Below the pieces are notes generated by a model, which saw only the letters and a program-made list of their open reading frames with translations, ran no database searches and was not told the DNA's origin. Positions 6,754-16,300 of a stretch of 64,000 nt of DNA are shown here, piece after piece. Origin of the DNA: Euzebya rosea (GTDB taxonomy: Bacteria; Actinomycetota; Nitriliruptoria; Euzebyales; Euzebyaceae). Position 1 is the first letter of the stretch. Each line of letters begins with the position of its first letter. The stretch covers positions 124,001 through 188,000 of the forward strand of contig NZ_PGDQ01000003.1 of the NCBI RefSeq assembly GCF_003073135.1, in the 5' to 3' direction. A program made the translations under genes and the position numbers.

Positions 6754-9252
6754 ATGAGCCGAGGGGTGCTGGAGGTCCGCGACGTCCACCGACGGTTCGC
6801 GACGGTCGACGTCCTGCGGGGGGTGGACTTCGCGGTGCACCCCGACGAGCTGATCGCCCTGGTCGGCGAGAACGGCGCCGGCAAGACCACCCTCGTCCGC
6901 TGCATCGCCGGCAGCCTGGTCCCGGACCGCGGACAGGTCCTGGTCAACGGGCTTCCCGTCGACCGGAACGGTGGTGCCCCGATGGCGGGAGTGGAGGTGG
7001 TCTGGCAGGACCTGGCCCTGTGCGACAACCTCGACGTGATCGACAACCTGTTCCTCGGGCGCGAGGACGGGGCGCTGCTGGGACGGCGCGAGGACGAGCA
7101 GGTGCTGGCCCGCGGGCTCTTCGACCGGCTCGGCGTGGCCATGCCCGACCCCGACCGTCCCGTGGCCAGCTTCTCCGGCGGGCAACGCCAGACGATCGCG
7201 CTGGCACGGACGCTCGTGCGGCCACCCTCGCTGCTGGTCCTCGACGAACCCACCGGGGCGCTGGATTCCTCCGGTGTCCACGCCGTCCGGTCGCTGCTCA
7301 AGGGCATGCGGGCGCAGCGCACGGCGATCCTGCTGATCAGCCACGACCTCGACCTCGTCTGCGAGGTCGCCGACCGGGTCCTCGTGCTCCGTGACGGGGT
7401 CATCAGCCACGACGTCCGCCGGCCGGACCTCACCCCGGACCTTCTGCGCGGCTGCATGTCGGGGCTCGAAGCCGACGTCCTGGCCCGCCAGCAGCTGCAC
7501 GGGCTCCGCTCGTTGGTGGATCAGCTGGCCGACGTCGAACCCACCGACGTGCTGCCGCTGGTCGTCTCCGCCGTGGGGGTGGCGCTGGAGCAGCCGCGGC
7601 TGGCGCTGCACCTGCACCGGCCCCGGTCGGGTGATGGTGCGGGGTCGGGCAACGGCACGACATCGCTGCGGCTGGGTGCGGCGATGGGCCTGTCCGCGCC
7701 GCTCCGCGGACACCTCGACCGGCTGGTCGTCGGCGCCGGCCCGTCCGGGGTGCCGACCCCGCTCGCCGAGTGCATCGTCAGCCGGCGCCCGGTGGTCGTC
7801 GCGGACCTGCGTGAGCACGACAGCACCGATGCCGCAGCGCTGGTGACCGCCGGCATCCGCAGCATGTGGGCGGTTCCCCTGGTGGCCGGCCACGAGGTGC
7901 TCGGCACGTTGTCCGGCTACGGCACCGCGGCCGGTGGTGTGACCGACGAGGCGCTGGAGCTCGCGTCGCTGTACGCCGCACAGGCCGCCGCGGCCCTCGA
8001 ACGCGACCGGTTCCTCGCCACCGTCACCCGGCGCAACCGGACCCTCGAGACGCTGCGACAGGTCCTGGAGACCCTCGCCGGCCCCGTCGGGGACGACGCC
8101 GGCCTCGTCATCGCCCTCGAGGCCCTGCGGGTCGGCCTCGGCGCCGAGGGCCTGGCACTCTCCGAACCCGATGACGCCCACGGATCGGAGGGCGACGGGG
8201 CATCGGGACGCGCCGCCGTCGCCCACGTCGTCGGCACCGGTGACGGAAGCTGGGTGCACCGCGCCGACCTGCCGCCCGCCGGTGACGCCGTGGCGACACG
8301 CGACGACGACGGTCGGGGGATCCTCACCGCCGTCGTCGCCGGACCGAGGCGCCGACACGTCCTCGCCGCACGCTGGGCTGCCGGGGAGTCCCCCCGCGAC
8401 GGCGCAGCCGAGCTGCTGGTCGACGGCGCCCACTCGGTCCTGCTCGCCCTGGAACGACGCGCCCACGAAGCGGCCCGGCAGGAGACCACGGCGTTGCGCC
8501 GCAGCAACGACCTCCAGCGGACGTTCCTGTCCCGGCTCAGCCACGAGCTGCGGACCCCGCTGACGGCCATCCACGGGTACGCCGACACCCTGCGCCAACC
8601 CGACGTCGCGTGGGACCACTCCTCGACCCGACGGTTCCTCGACACCATCGCCCACGAGTCCGAACGGCTCGGCGACCTCGTCACCGACCTGCTCGACGCC
8701 TCCGCGATCGAGGCCGGCGTCCTGCGGCTGCAGCTGCACTGGTGCGAGCTGCCCCCCATCGTCGACGCCGCCATCGCCTGCGTACCGACCACCGAGCCGG
8801 GGCGCATCGCCGTCGAGGTGCCGACCGACCTCCCGCCGGTGGTCGCCGACCACGCGCGCATCGAGCAGGCCCTGGTCAACCTGATCGGCAACGCCGTCCG
8901 CCACACCCCGGCCGGTACCCCGGTGTCCGTGCGAGCCGTCCTGGTCCGGCACGACGACGGCACCGACACCGTCGAGCTGACGGTCGCCGACCGGGGTCCC
9001 GGACTGCCCCCGCACGTCGCCGAGTCGCCGTTCGTGGCGGGGACACGGGGACCGGGCGACGGTGCCGGACTCGGCATGTCCATCACTCGTGGCATCGTGA
9101 TCGCCCACGGCGGGACCGTGGACCTCTCGACGGGGCCGGACGGCACCACGGTCACGCTCGCCCTTCCCGTGGACGGACCCACCGAGGACGCACCCGGCTG
9201 GGAGCTGGACGATCGCGGCGGCAGCGGCCCCCGCACGGAGGCATCACGATGA
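6754..9252 (+). CDS. ABC-ATPase / GAF / histidine kinase fusion protein (cytoplasmic sensor kinase)
   Basis: 832 residues in one uninterrupted frame. Residues ~5-230 form a complete ABC nucleotide-binding domain: Walker A GENGAGKTT (38-46), Q-loop Gln85, signature FSGGQ (140-144), Walker B LLVLDEP with Asp164/Glu165, and switch His197. Residues ~305-425 look like a GAF domain. Residues ~585-815 are a histidine kinase: H-box SHELRTP with His597, N-box EQALVNLIGNAVRH, and G-boxes DRGPG and GAGLGMS. No transmembrane helix is seen. The next gene, overlapping by 4 bp (ATGA), is its likely response regulator, and an importer operon follows. The ABC domain closely resembles the importer ATPase (residues 85-104 here, QDLALCDNLDVIDNLFLGRE, against QDLALADNLDVVANMFLGRE). 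Inference: it senses transporter state by docking on the permease or pairing with the importer ATPase. The ATG is preceded by GAGGA. Confidence 0.9.
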   Translation: MSRGVLEVRDVHRRFATVDVLRGVDFAVHPDELIALVGENGAGKTTLVRCIAGSLVPDRGQVLVNGLPVDRNGGAPMAGVEVVWQDLALCDNLDVIDNLFLGREDGALLGRREDEQVLARGLFDRLGVAMPDPDRPVASFSGGQRQTIALARTLVRPPSLLVLDEPTGALDSSGVHAVRSLLKGMRAQRTAILLISHDLDLVCEVADRVLVLRDGVISHDVRRPDLTPDLLRGCMSGLEADVLARQQLHGLRSLVDQLADVEPTDVLPLVVSAVGVALEQPRLALHLHRPRSGDGAGSGNGTTSLRLGAAMGLSAPLRGHLDRLVVGAGPSGVPTPLAECIVSRRPVVVADLREHDSTDAAALVTAGIRSMWAVPLVAGHEVLGTLSGYGTAAGGVTDEALELASLYAAQAAAALERDRFLATVTRRNRTLETLRQVLETLAGPVGDDAGLVIALEALRVGLGAEGLALSEPDDAHGSEGDGASGRAAVAHVVGTGDGSWVHRADLPPAGDAVATRDDDGRGILTAVVAGPRRRHVLAARWAAGESPRDGAAELLVDGAHSVLLALERRAHEAARQETTALRRSNDLQRTFLSRLSHELRTPLTAIHGYADTLRQPDVAWDHSSTRRFLDTIAHESERLGDLVTDLLDASAIEAGVLRLQLHWCELPPIVDAAIACVPTTEPGRIAVEVPTDLPPVVADHARIEQALVNLIGNAVRHTPAGTPVSVRAVLVRHDDGTDTVELTVADRGPGLPPHVAESPFVAGTRGPGDGAGLGMSITRGIVIAHGGTVDLSTGPDGTTVTLALPVDGPTEDAPGWELDDRGGSGPRTEASR

Positions 9253-9944
9253 CCAACGCGCGAACCCGGGTCCTGGTGGTCGAGGACGACCCGAACATCT
9301 CCGACCTGATCCGCGCCAACCTGACCGCGCGCGGGTTCGATGTCGTGCTGTCCGCCGACGGGAAGGGTGTCGAACGGCTGGTCGACCGCGAGCACCCCGA
9401 CGTGGTCCTGCTGGACCTGATGCTCCCCGAAGCCGACGGGTTCGAGCTGTGCCGACGCATCCGCGCCCGCTCGGAGGTCGGGATCATCGTGATCTCCGCC
9501 CGCGGCGGCGAGTCCGACAAGGTCCGTGCCCTCAACCAGGGGGCCGACGACTACATGACCAAACCCTTCGGCATCAACGAGCTGCTGGCTCGCATCACCG
9601 CCACGCTGCGTCGCACCCGGCCCGCGGAGACCACCGGCCCGTCCGCGCAGCGGATCGAGGTCGGCAACGTCCTGATCGACCTCGAGGCGCAGGGGGTCAC
9701 CGTCGACGACACCCGGGTGCACCTCACCCCCACGGAGTTCGCAGTCCTGCGCGAGCTGGCGGTCGAGCAGGGCAAGGTGCTGACCCACGGGATGTTGCTG
9801 CGCCGGGTCTGGGGGCAGGCCTACGAGACCGAGACGGAGTACACGCGCGCCTACGTCCGTCGGCTCCGGGCGAAGCTGGAGAACCCCGGCTGTCCCGAGC
9901 TGATCATCACCGAGCCACGGACCGGCTACCGGCTGTCGAGCTGA
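9249..9944 (+). CDS. OmpR/KdpE-family response regulator
   Basis: 231 residues. The receiver domain has the acidic pair (EDD, 12-14), phospho-acceptor Asp56 in LLDLMLP, Thr/Ser switch region and Lys105 in TKPFG. The C-terminal winged helix (about 130-231) contains LTPTEFAVLRELA...VLTHGMLLRRVWG...VRRLRAKLE, typical of OmpR/PhoB regulators. It starts at the ATG overlapping the stop of the hybrid kinase, so the two are coupled. Likely targets are the GTTCAC direct repeats at 9953-10000 just downstream, in front of the sugar-binding lipoprotein gene. Confidence 0.93.
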   Translation: MTNARTRVLVVEDDPNISDLIRANLTARGFDVVLSADGKGVERLVDREHPDVVLLDLMLPEADGFELCRRIRARSEVGIIVISARGGESDKVRALNQGADDYMTKPFGINELLARITATLRRTRPAETTGPSAQRIEVGNVLIDLEAQGVTVDDTRVHLTPTEFAVLRELAVEQGKVLTHGMLLRRVWGQAYETETEYTRAYVRRLRAKLENPGCPELIITEPRTGYRLSS

Positions 9945-9952
9945 GCCCGGCC

Positions 9953-10014
9953 GTTCACAGTTCGTTCACGGACGAAACAGGCCTTTCACACCTCGTTCAC
10001 AGGATCGTTACTAG
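9953..10014 (+). promoter_or_regulatory. Promoter with 11-bp direct repeats (PHO-box-like) for the importer genes
   Basis: The 121-bp gap between the regulator and the binding-protein gene contains GTTCAC at 9953-9958 and 9964-9969, then TTTCAC at 9984-9989 and GTTCAC at 9995-10000. Members of each pair are exactly 11 bp apart. Tandem 11-bp units are the classic DNA target of OmpR/PhoB/PhoP regulators (actinobacterial PHO boxes use GTTCACC-type units). A candidate promoter overlaps the second pair: -35 TTCACA (9985-9990), 18-bp spacer, -10 TACTAG (10009-10014). The regulator encoded immediately upstream is the natural candidate to bind here. Confidence 0.65.
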
Positions 10015-10065
10015 CGTGCTCGCAGGGCCGGCAAGGGCCGAGCCGAACGAGACTGGAGACACGAG

Positions 10066-11241
10066 ATGGCACGAACCGGGATGACGAAGGTCCTGATGCT
10101 CCTGCTCGCGCTGGTGGTCGTCGCGACCGCCTGCAGCAGCAGCGACGACAGCGGCACCGACACCAGCGACGGCGGCGACACGACCGAGGCGACCGACGAC
10201 GCCGGTGAGGACGCGGGTGAGGACGGCGGGGACGACACGGCGTCCGCCGGTGACGGCAGCATCTGGGTGCTCCTGCCCGACAGCGCCTCCTCCGCTCGCT
10301 GGGAGACCGATGACCGCCGGTTCTTCGAGGAAGCCTTCGACGAGGCCGGCGTGGAGTACAACATCGTCAACGCCGAGGGCGACGCCCAGCAGCAGATCAG
10401 CCAGGCCGAGCAAGCCATCGCCTCGGGTGCCGCCGTCATCCTGTTCGTCAACCTCGACTCGGGGTCCGGCGCAGCCATCATCGACCTCGCGCGTGAGGCC
10501 GACGTCGCCGTCATCGACTACGACCGCCTGACGATCGAGGGCCCCGGCGCCGACGTCTACGTCTCCTTCGACAACGTCGAGGTCGGCCGCACCATGGCCA
10601 GCGTCCTCGAGCCTGCCATCGACGAGCTGGATGTGGAGACGCCGCGCGTCGTCATGCTCAACGGTGGCCCGACCGACAACAACGCCACCCTCTTCCGCGA
10701 GGGCTACGCCGAGACCGTCGAGCCGCGGGTCGAGGCCGGCGACTGGGAGCTCGTCGCCGACGAGGCCGTCCCGGAGTGGGACAACGCCGAGGCGCTGACC
10801 ATCTTCGAGCAGATCCTCGTCGACGCCGGCAACGACGTGGACGCGGTGTTCGCCGCCAACGACGGCCTCGCCAACTCCGTGATCGCCGCGCGCAAGAACG
10901 CTGGCCTCGACCCCTTCCCCGTCTCCGGACAGGACGCCACGGTCGGTGGCATCCAGAACATCCTCGCCGGTGACCAGACCATGACGGTCTACAAGCCGAT
11001 CGCCGCCGAGGCCGCCGCTGCCGCCGAGGCTGCCATCGCCCTGCTGAACGGCGAGGACGTCGGCGCGCTGGCCGGTGGCCAGACGATCAACAACGGGTCC
11101 GCGGACCTGCCCTTCATCGCCCTGGAGCCGGTCGCGGTCACCGCCGACAACGTCGCGGACACCGTCATCGCCGACGGCTTCCGGACGTGGGAGGAGATCT
11201 GCGTCGGGGACTTCGAGGAGTTCTGCCCCGCCGACCGCTAG
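10066..11241 (+). CDS. Sugar ABC transporter substrate-binding lipoprotein (XylF-like)
   Basis: 391 residues. The signal peptide ends in a lipobox VATAC with Cys23, so the mature protein is lipid-anchored outside the membrane. An acidic Ser/Asp/Thr/Gly linker (residues ~24-62) precedes a periplasmic-binding-protein type 1 fold. The stretch SGQDATVGGIQNILAGDQTM followed by TVYKPI is characteristic of xylose/CUT2 sugar-binding proteins (XylF). With the ATPase and permease that follow it forms a CUT2-type importer. The precise ligand is unknown. A strong hairpin after the gene (11260-11297) may keep its expression above that of the downstream genes. Confidence 0.88.
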   Translation: MARTGMTKVLMLLLALVVVATACSSSDDSGTDTSDGGDTTEATDDAGEDAGEDGGDDTASAGDGSIWVLLPDSASSARWETDDRRFFEEAFDEAGVEYNIVNAEGDAQQQISQAEQAIASGAAVILFVNLDSGSGAAIIDLAREADVAVIDYDRLTIEGPGADVYVSFDNVEVGRTMASVLEPAIDELDVETPRVVMLNGGPTDNNATLFREGYAETVEPRVEAGDWELVADEAVPEWDNAEALTIFEQILVDAGNDVDAVFAANDGLANSVIAARKNAGLDPFPVSGQDATVGGIQNILAGDQTMTVYKPIAAEAAAAAEAAIALLNGEDVGALAGGQTINNGSADLPFIALEPVAVTADNVADTVIADGFRTWEEICVGDFEEFCPADR

Positions 11242-11259
11242 GTCGACTGCGGCAGCACC

Positions 11260-11297
11260 GGCGCCGACACCCCTCTTTCGGCGGGGGTGTCGGCGCC
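11260..11297 (+). terminator. Intra-operon hairpin (14-bp perfect stem)
   Basis: GGCGCCGACACCCC at 11260-11273 pairs perfectly with 11284-11297 across a 10-nt loop. There is no U tract, and the ATPase gene begins 30 bp later. It therefore probably acts as a partial terminator or 3'-stabilising structure that raises binding-protein mRNA over ATPase/permease mRNA, a common arrangement in importer operons. Confidence 0.7.
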
Positions 11298-11327
11298 ACC
11301 CAATCCTGACGGAGGAGACTGAACGGG

Positions 11328-12119
11328 ATGTCCAACCAGCCCAATCCGGACACGCAGGCCCCCCTGCTGCAGTGCATCGGGGTCAGCAAGCACTTCGGCG
11401 CGGTCCGCGCGCTGCACGAGGTCGACTTCGAGGTACGGGCCGGTGAGGTCATGGCGCTCGTCGGCGACAACGGGGCCGGCAAGTCGACCCTGATCAAGGG
11501 CATCGCCGGCAGCCAGCCCTACGACGGCGGGACGGTGATCTTCGACGGCAAGGAGGTGCACCTCGACGGGCCCAAGGCCTCCGCAGCGCTCGGCATCGAG
11601 GTCGTCTACCAGGACCTGGCGCTGGCCGACAACCTCGACGTCGTCGCCAACATGTTCCTCGGTCGCGAACGGCTGAGCGGCCGGTTCCTCGACGAGGCCT
11701 CGATGGAGCAGGACTGCAAGGAGACCCTCGCCTCCCTGTCGGTCACCACCCTCCGGTCGGTCAGGACGCCCGTCGCGGCCCTGTCCGGCGGCCAGCGGCA
11801 GGCGATCGCCGTCGCCAAGGCCGTCATGTGGAACAGCCGCATCGTCGTGCTGGACGAACCCACCGCCGCCCTCGGCGTGGCGCAGACCCGGCAGGTCCTC
11901 GACCTCGTGGGCCGGCTCAGCGAGCGGGGCCTCGGGGTGGTGCTGATCAGCCACAACCTGCACGACATCTACGAGGTGGCCGATCGCATCACCGTGCTGC
12001 GCCTCGGCCAGCTCGTCGGGGTCTACCACCGCAACGAGGTCAGCCAGCAGGAGATCGTCCACGCCATCACCGCCGGCACCCTGCAGTCCGTGCCGGGCAT
12101 GGAGGAAGAGGAACTGTGA
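11328..12119 (+). CDS. Sugar ABC transporter ATP-binding protein (single-domain, CUT2 type)
   Basis: 263 residues with one nucleotide-binding domain: Walker A GDNGAGKST, Q-loop YQDLALAD, signature LSGGQRQ, Walker B VVLDEPTAAL and switch His in LISHN. CUT2 importers more often use a tandem two-domain ATPase of ~500 residues, so this works as a homodimer or with another partner. The ABC domain of the upstream kinase is its close relative and is an obvious candidate for competition or heterodimerisation. The ATG at 11328 has GGAGGAG 10 nt upstream, and the stop overlaps the permease start (GTGA). Confidence 0.93.
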   Translation: MSNQPNPDTQAPLLQCIGVSKHFGAVRALHEVDFEVRAGEVMALVGDNGAGKSTLIKGIAGSQPYDGGTVIFDGKEVHLDGPKASAALGIEVVYQDLALADNLDVVANMFLGRERLSGRFLDEASMEQDCKETLASLSVTTLRSVRTPVAALSGGQRQAIAVAKAVMWNSRIVVLDEPTAALGVAQTRQVLDLVGRLSERGLGVVLISHNLHDIYEVADRITVLRLGQLVGVYHRNEVSQQEIVHAITAGTLQSVPGMEEEEL

Positions 12120-13342
12120 CCGCCCCCATCGAGACCCCCGCGTTCGCCCAACCCGCCAACGCCGACCTCGGCAGCTACGTCCGCGCCTGGTGGGCACGGA
12201 CCAGGGCGGGTGACCTCGGCTCGCTGCCGATCCTCGTCGGCCTCGCGTTGATCGTCGTGGTCTTCGGCGCCCTCGAGCCGGTGTTCCTGACCAGCGCCAA
12301 CTTCGTCAACCTGCTGCTGCAGATGTCGGGCATCGCCATCCTCGGCATCGGCATCGTCTTCGTGCTGCTCATCGCCGAGATCGACCTGTCGGTGGCCTAC
12401 GTCAGCGCCGTCGGCGGGGTGGTCACGACCCTGCTGCTGCGGCCCGGTGACCCCGGCTGGCCCTGGTGGCTGGCCATCGCCGCCGGGCTGACGGTGACGA
12501 CCTTCATCGGGTTCCTCCAGGGGCTCGTGATCACCTCCTTCGGCGTGCCGTCCTTCGTGGTGACCCTGGCCGGGTTCCTCGCATGGTCCGGCGTCGTGCT
12601 GATCCTCACCACCGAGACCAGCCAGGCCGGCACCATCATCATCCAGGACCGCGTCGTCCTCGGCCTGTCCAACACCTACCTGCCCGACGTGTGGGGTTGG
12701 CTGCTGGCAGCCGGTGTCACCGGTGGCTACGCCGCGGTCCAGCTGCTGCGGCAACGGTCGCGGCGGTCCCTGGACCTGGACGCCAAGCCCACGTCGGTCC
12801 TCGGCCTGCAGGTCGCTGGCCTGGCGGTCGTCACCGGGTTCGCGGCCTTCTACGCCAACCTCGACCGCGGTGTCCCCGTCGTGGCGCTCGTGGTGCTGGT
12901 CTTCCTCGTCGGCTGGACCGTGGTCGCCTCGCGCACGAGGTTCGGCCGCCACGTCTACGCCGTCGGTGGCAACCCCGAGGCGGCACGGCGCGCCGGCATC
13001 GACGTCGACCGGCTCCGCATCACCGTGTTCATGATCTCCAGCTTCATGGCCGGGGTCGGCGGGGTGATCCTCGCCTCGCGGCTGCGGTCGGTGTCGACCA
13101 ACACCGGCAGCGGCAACCTCCTGCTGGAGGTCATCGCCGCCGCCGTCATCGGTGGGACCAGCCTGTTCGGCGGACGTGGACGGGTCATCTCCGCCCTGCT
13201 GGGCGCGCTCGTCATCGCGTCGGTCAGCAACGGCATGGACCTGCTCGGCCTGCCGGCGGGCGTCAAGTTCGTCGTGACGGGCCTGGTGCTGCTCGCCGCG
13301 GTGCTGGTGGACTCCATCTCCAAGCGCGGGCGCGCGGCCTGA
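12116..13342 (+). CDS. Sugar ABC transporter permease (XylH/RbsC family)
   Basis: 408 residues from a GTG overlapping the ATPase stop by 4 bp. About ten hydrophobic segments are visible. The N-terminal half has the IAEIDLSV motif, and the EAARRAGI...LRITVF coupling loop and the VIGGTSLFGGRG motif near the C-terminus are typical of BPD_transp_2 permeases of CUT2 importers. It ends 7 bp before the haloperoxidase-fusion gene, so they are probably co-transcribed. Confidence 0.93.
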   Translation: MTAPIETPAFAQPANADLGSYVRAWWARTRAGDLGSLPILVGLALIVVVFGALEPVFLTSANFVNLLLQMSGIAILGIGIVFVLLIAEIDLSVAYVSAVGGVVTTLLLRPGDPGWPWWLAIAAGLTVTTFIGFLQGLVITSFGVPSFVVTLAGFLAWSGVVLILTTETSQAGTIIIQDRVVLGLSNTYLPDVWGWLLAAGVTGGYAAVQLLRQRSRRSLDLDAKPTSVLGLQVAGLAVVTGFAAFYANLDRGVPVVALVVLVFLVGWTVVASRTRFGRHVYAVGGNPEAARRAGIDVDRLRITVFMISSFMAGVGGVILASRLRSVSTNTGSGNLLLEVIAAAVIGGTSLFGGRGRVISALLGALVIASVSNGMDLLGLPAGVKFVVTGLVLLAAVLVDSISKRGRAA

Positions 13343-13349
13343 TCGGCCG

Positions 13350-16300
13350 ATGACCGTCCGTCGAGGTGGCGGTGGCGGCCCCCTGGTCGCGCTCGTGGTG
13401 GTCGCGGTGCTGGCGGCCACCACCACCGCGCTGGTGGCCGCGGCGCCGTCCCCCGACCGGGCCGCGGCGGCCACGACCCTCGTCGACGTCGCCGACCGAG
13501 TCGGGCTGGACACCCGGCACGGCGCGTTCCGCTGGGGACCGTCCGCCGACCCCGCGGCCATGATGGGCGGAGGGGTGTGCTGGCTGGACGCCGACGGTGA
13601 CGGCTGGCAGGACCTGTACGTGGTCTCCACGTGGTCCGACGGGGAGCACCAGCGCTGGGTGGACGAGGGAGGGCTGCCGACGTCGACGCTGTACCGCAAC
13701 GTCGAGGGGCGGTTCGTCGACGTCGGGGACAACTCGGGGGCGGGCCTACGGGTCCGGGGGCAGGGATGCCTCGCCGCGGACCTCGACGGCGACGGCCACG
13801 TCGACCTGCTGGTCACCTCCGACCGGCGGAGCACCCTGCTGTGGAACGACGGCGACGGCACCTTCACCGCCGACGACGGCAGGGCCGGCCTGCACATCTC
13901 TGGCTGGCATGCCGGTGCGGCGGCCGACGACGTCGACGGCGACGGGCGCCTCGACGTGGTCCTCACCGGCTATGTCGACCGCAACACCCCGCTGCCCGAG
14001 GCGTCCGGGGGGTTCCCGCGCAGCCACGCGCCGGTCGCCGACCTCCTGCTGCACAACCTCGGGCCGGGAGAGGGGGCTCGGGCACGGTTCGTCGACGTGA
14101 GCCGCGAGGCCGGCCTGGATGCCGACGGGCCCCGGTACGGGCTGGGCGCGACGTTCGTCGACGTCGACCACGACGGAGACCGGGACCTGCTGGTCGCCAA
14201 CGACACCGACCCCGACCGGCTGTACCGCAACGACTCGACGCCCGGCGTCCCACGCCTGGTCGACGTGGCCGCCCGCGTCGGCGTCGACGACGACGGATCG
14301 GGCATGGGCGCCGCCGCCGGTGACCTCGATGGCGATGGCATGGCCGAGCTGCTGGTGACCAACATGGGCGAGCAGCGCCATGCCCTGCACCAGCCCGATG
14401 GCGCCGAGCCGTGGGTGTTCACCGACGGCCGGACGGCGTTCGGCGTGCCGGCCTTCGGCGAGGGGCTGACGGGCTGGGGGGTCGGTGTCGCCGACATCGA
14501 CGCCGACGGCCACGACGACGTCCTCGCCGGTCACGGCGCCATCCCGCTGGCCGACGACCCGACCGCCACCGCCCAGCCGCTCCTGGCCTACCGGGGGTCG
14601 GCGGACGGCCTGCAGCTGCTCGACGGGGGCTGGGGCCTGGACGCGATCGGGCGGCACAACGCGCGCGGGACCGCGGTCGCGGACTACGACAACGACGGTG
14701 ATCCCGATGTGGTGGTGGTCGGCGTCGGCGAACCCCTCGTCCTGCTGCAGAACCAGGGCGGGGGAGGGGCGGCGCTGCGGGTGCAGCCCGAGGGCCTGCA
14801 GCCGGGGACCCGCGTCGTGGTCACCAGGCCGGACGGCACAGCCGCGTCGAGGCACATCGCGGCGGGGTCGAGCTACCTGTCCACGGAGGACCCCCGGCCG
14901 CTGTTCGGGCTTGGAACCCTCGATCGGGTCGACGTCGTGGAGGTGACGTGGCCCGACGGGCACCGGGTCACCGTCAACGACGTCCCCACCGACCGGGTGC
15001 TGGAGGTGCGGCGTGACGGCACGACCGTCCTCGGTCGCCTCGACGGCCCCCGGGACGTGGTCGCGGTCGCACCGTGCGTCGACCGCAGCACCGAGGCCCC
15101 CTCGGCAGTCGCCCGCTGGATCGATGTGGCGCTGGAGGCGATTCGCCACGACCTGCCCGACCCGACGGCCCATGCCCGGACCCTGTACCACCTGTCCGCG
15201 GCGATGTGGGACGCCCGAGCGGCGCTGGTCGACGGCGTACCGGCCGCCCTCGTCACGATCGACGCACCCGACCTTGCCGGCGACCGCCGTGCGGTCGAGG
15301 TCGCCGTCGCGCAGGCCGCCCATGACGTGCTCGACGCCCGCTACGGCAACGGACGGGCGTCCGCGCACGTCGCCGAGTCCCTCCCGGCCGCCATGGCGGC
15401 GGAGTGCCTGCGGCCCGACGACGGGACGGCCCGCGCCGTCGGCGCCCGCGTCGCGTCGGCCGTGCTCGCCGAGGCGGACGACGATGGATCCCTCGACCTG
15501 CCGATCCACGAGCCCGCCAACCGCCCGCTCGTCGTCCGACGGCCGGGCGCGACGATGGACGACCCGAACGCGTGGCAACCCCTCCAGCTGGACCGCGTGG
15601 TCACCCAGAACGGCATTCCCCAGCCGGCGGAACCGCAGACGTTCCTCGGGTACGGCTGGGGCGGTGTGTCCACGTTCGCGCTGCCGGACGACCCCGGCGG
15701 TGTGCCGATCGACCCGGGCCCACCACCGCGGCTGGACGACGCCGACGGCGGGGCCGAGCTGCGACGTCAGCTCGTGGAGGTCCTGCGTGCCTCCGGCCAG
15801 CTCGACCCTGCCGACGGCGTGGTCGTGGACGCCGGGCCGGGGGGATGGGGCAACAATCCGCTGGGCACCGACGACGGCACCGGCCATCCGCTGGACCCCA
15901 CCACGGGGCAGCCGTGGGCGGTGATGCCGGTGCCGCGCGGTGACCTCGGGCGGGTGCTGGCGGAGTTCTGGGCCGACGGCCCGCACTCCGAGACCCCGCC
16001 GGGCCACTGGAACGTCATCGCCCGGGCGGTCACCGACGCGATGCCGGCGACCGAACGACGGCTCGGCGGGTCCGGGCCGGTGCTGGACCGGCTGGAGTGG
16101 GAGGTCTCGCTGCACCTGGTGCTCAACGGGGCGCTGCACGACGCGGCGGTCGCGGCATGGGGCGTCAAGACCGCCCACGACTCCCCCCGACCGATCTCCT
16201 TGATCCGCTACCTGGGTGGGCTCGGGCAGTCCAGCGATCCGGACGGTCCCGCCTTCCACCCGGAGGGCCTGCCGCTGGTGGCGGACCTGGTGGAGGTGGC

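Noticed and set aside
6046-9108. A 1020-residue minus-strand frame opposite hflX and the hybrid kinase
   Set aside because: Shadow of the genes on the plus strand; low-complexity composition and no recognisable motif.
6754-9252. The ABC-kinase fusion as an artefact of a missed stop or frameshift between two genes
   Set aside because: The frame is uninterrupted, the GAF region forms a long natural linker, there is no internal ribosome site or start before the kinase part, and codon use is uniform.
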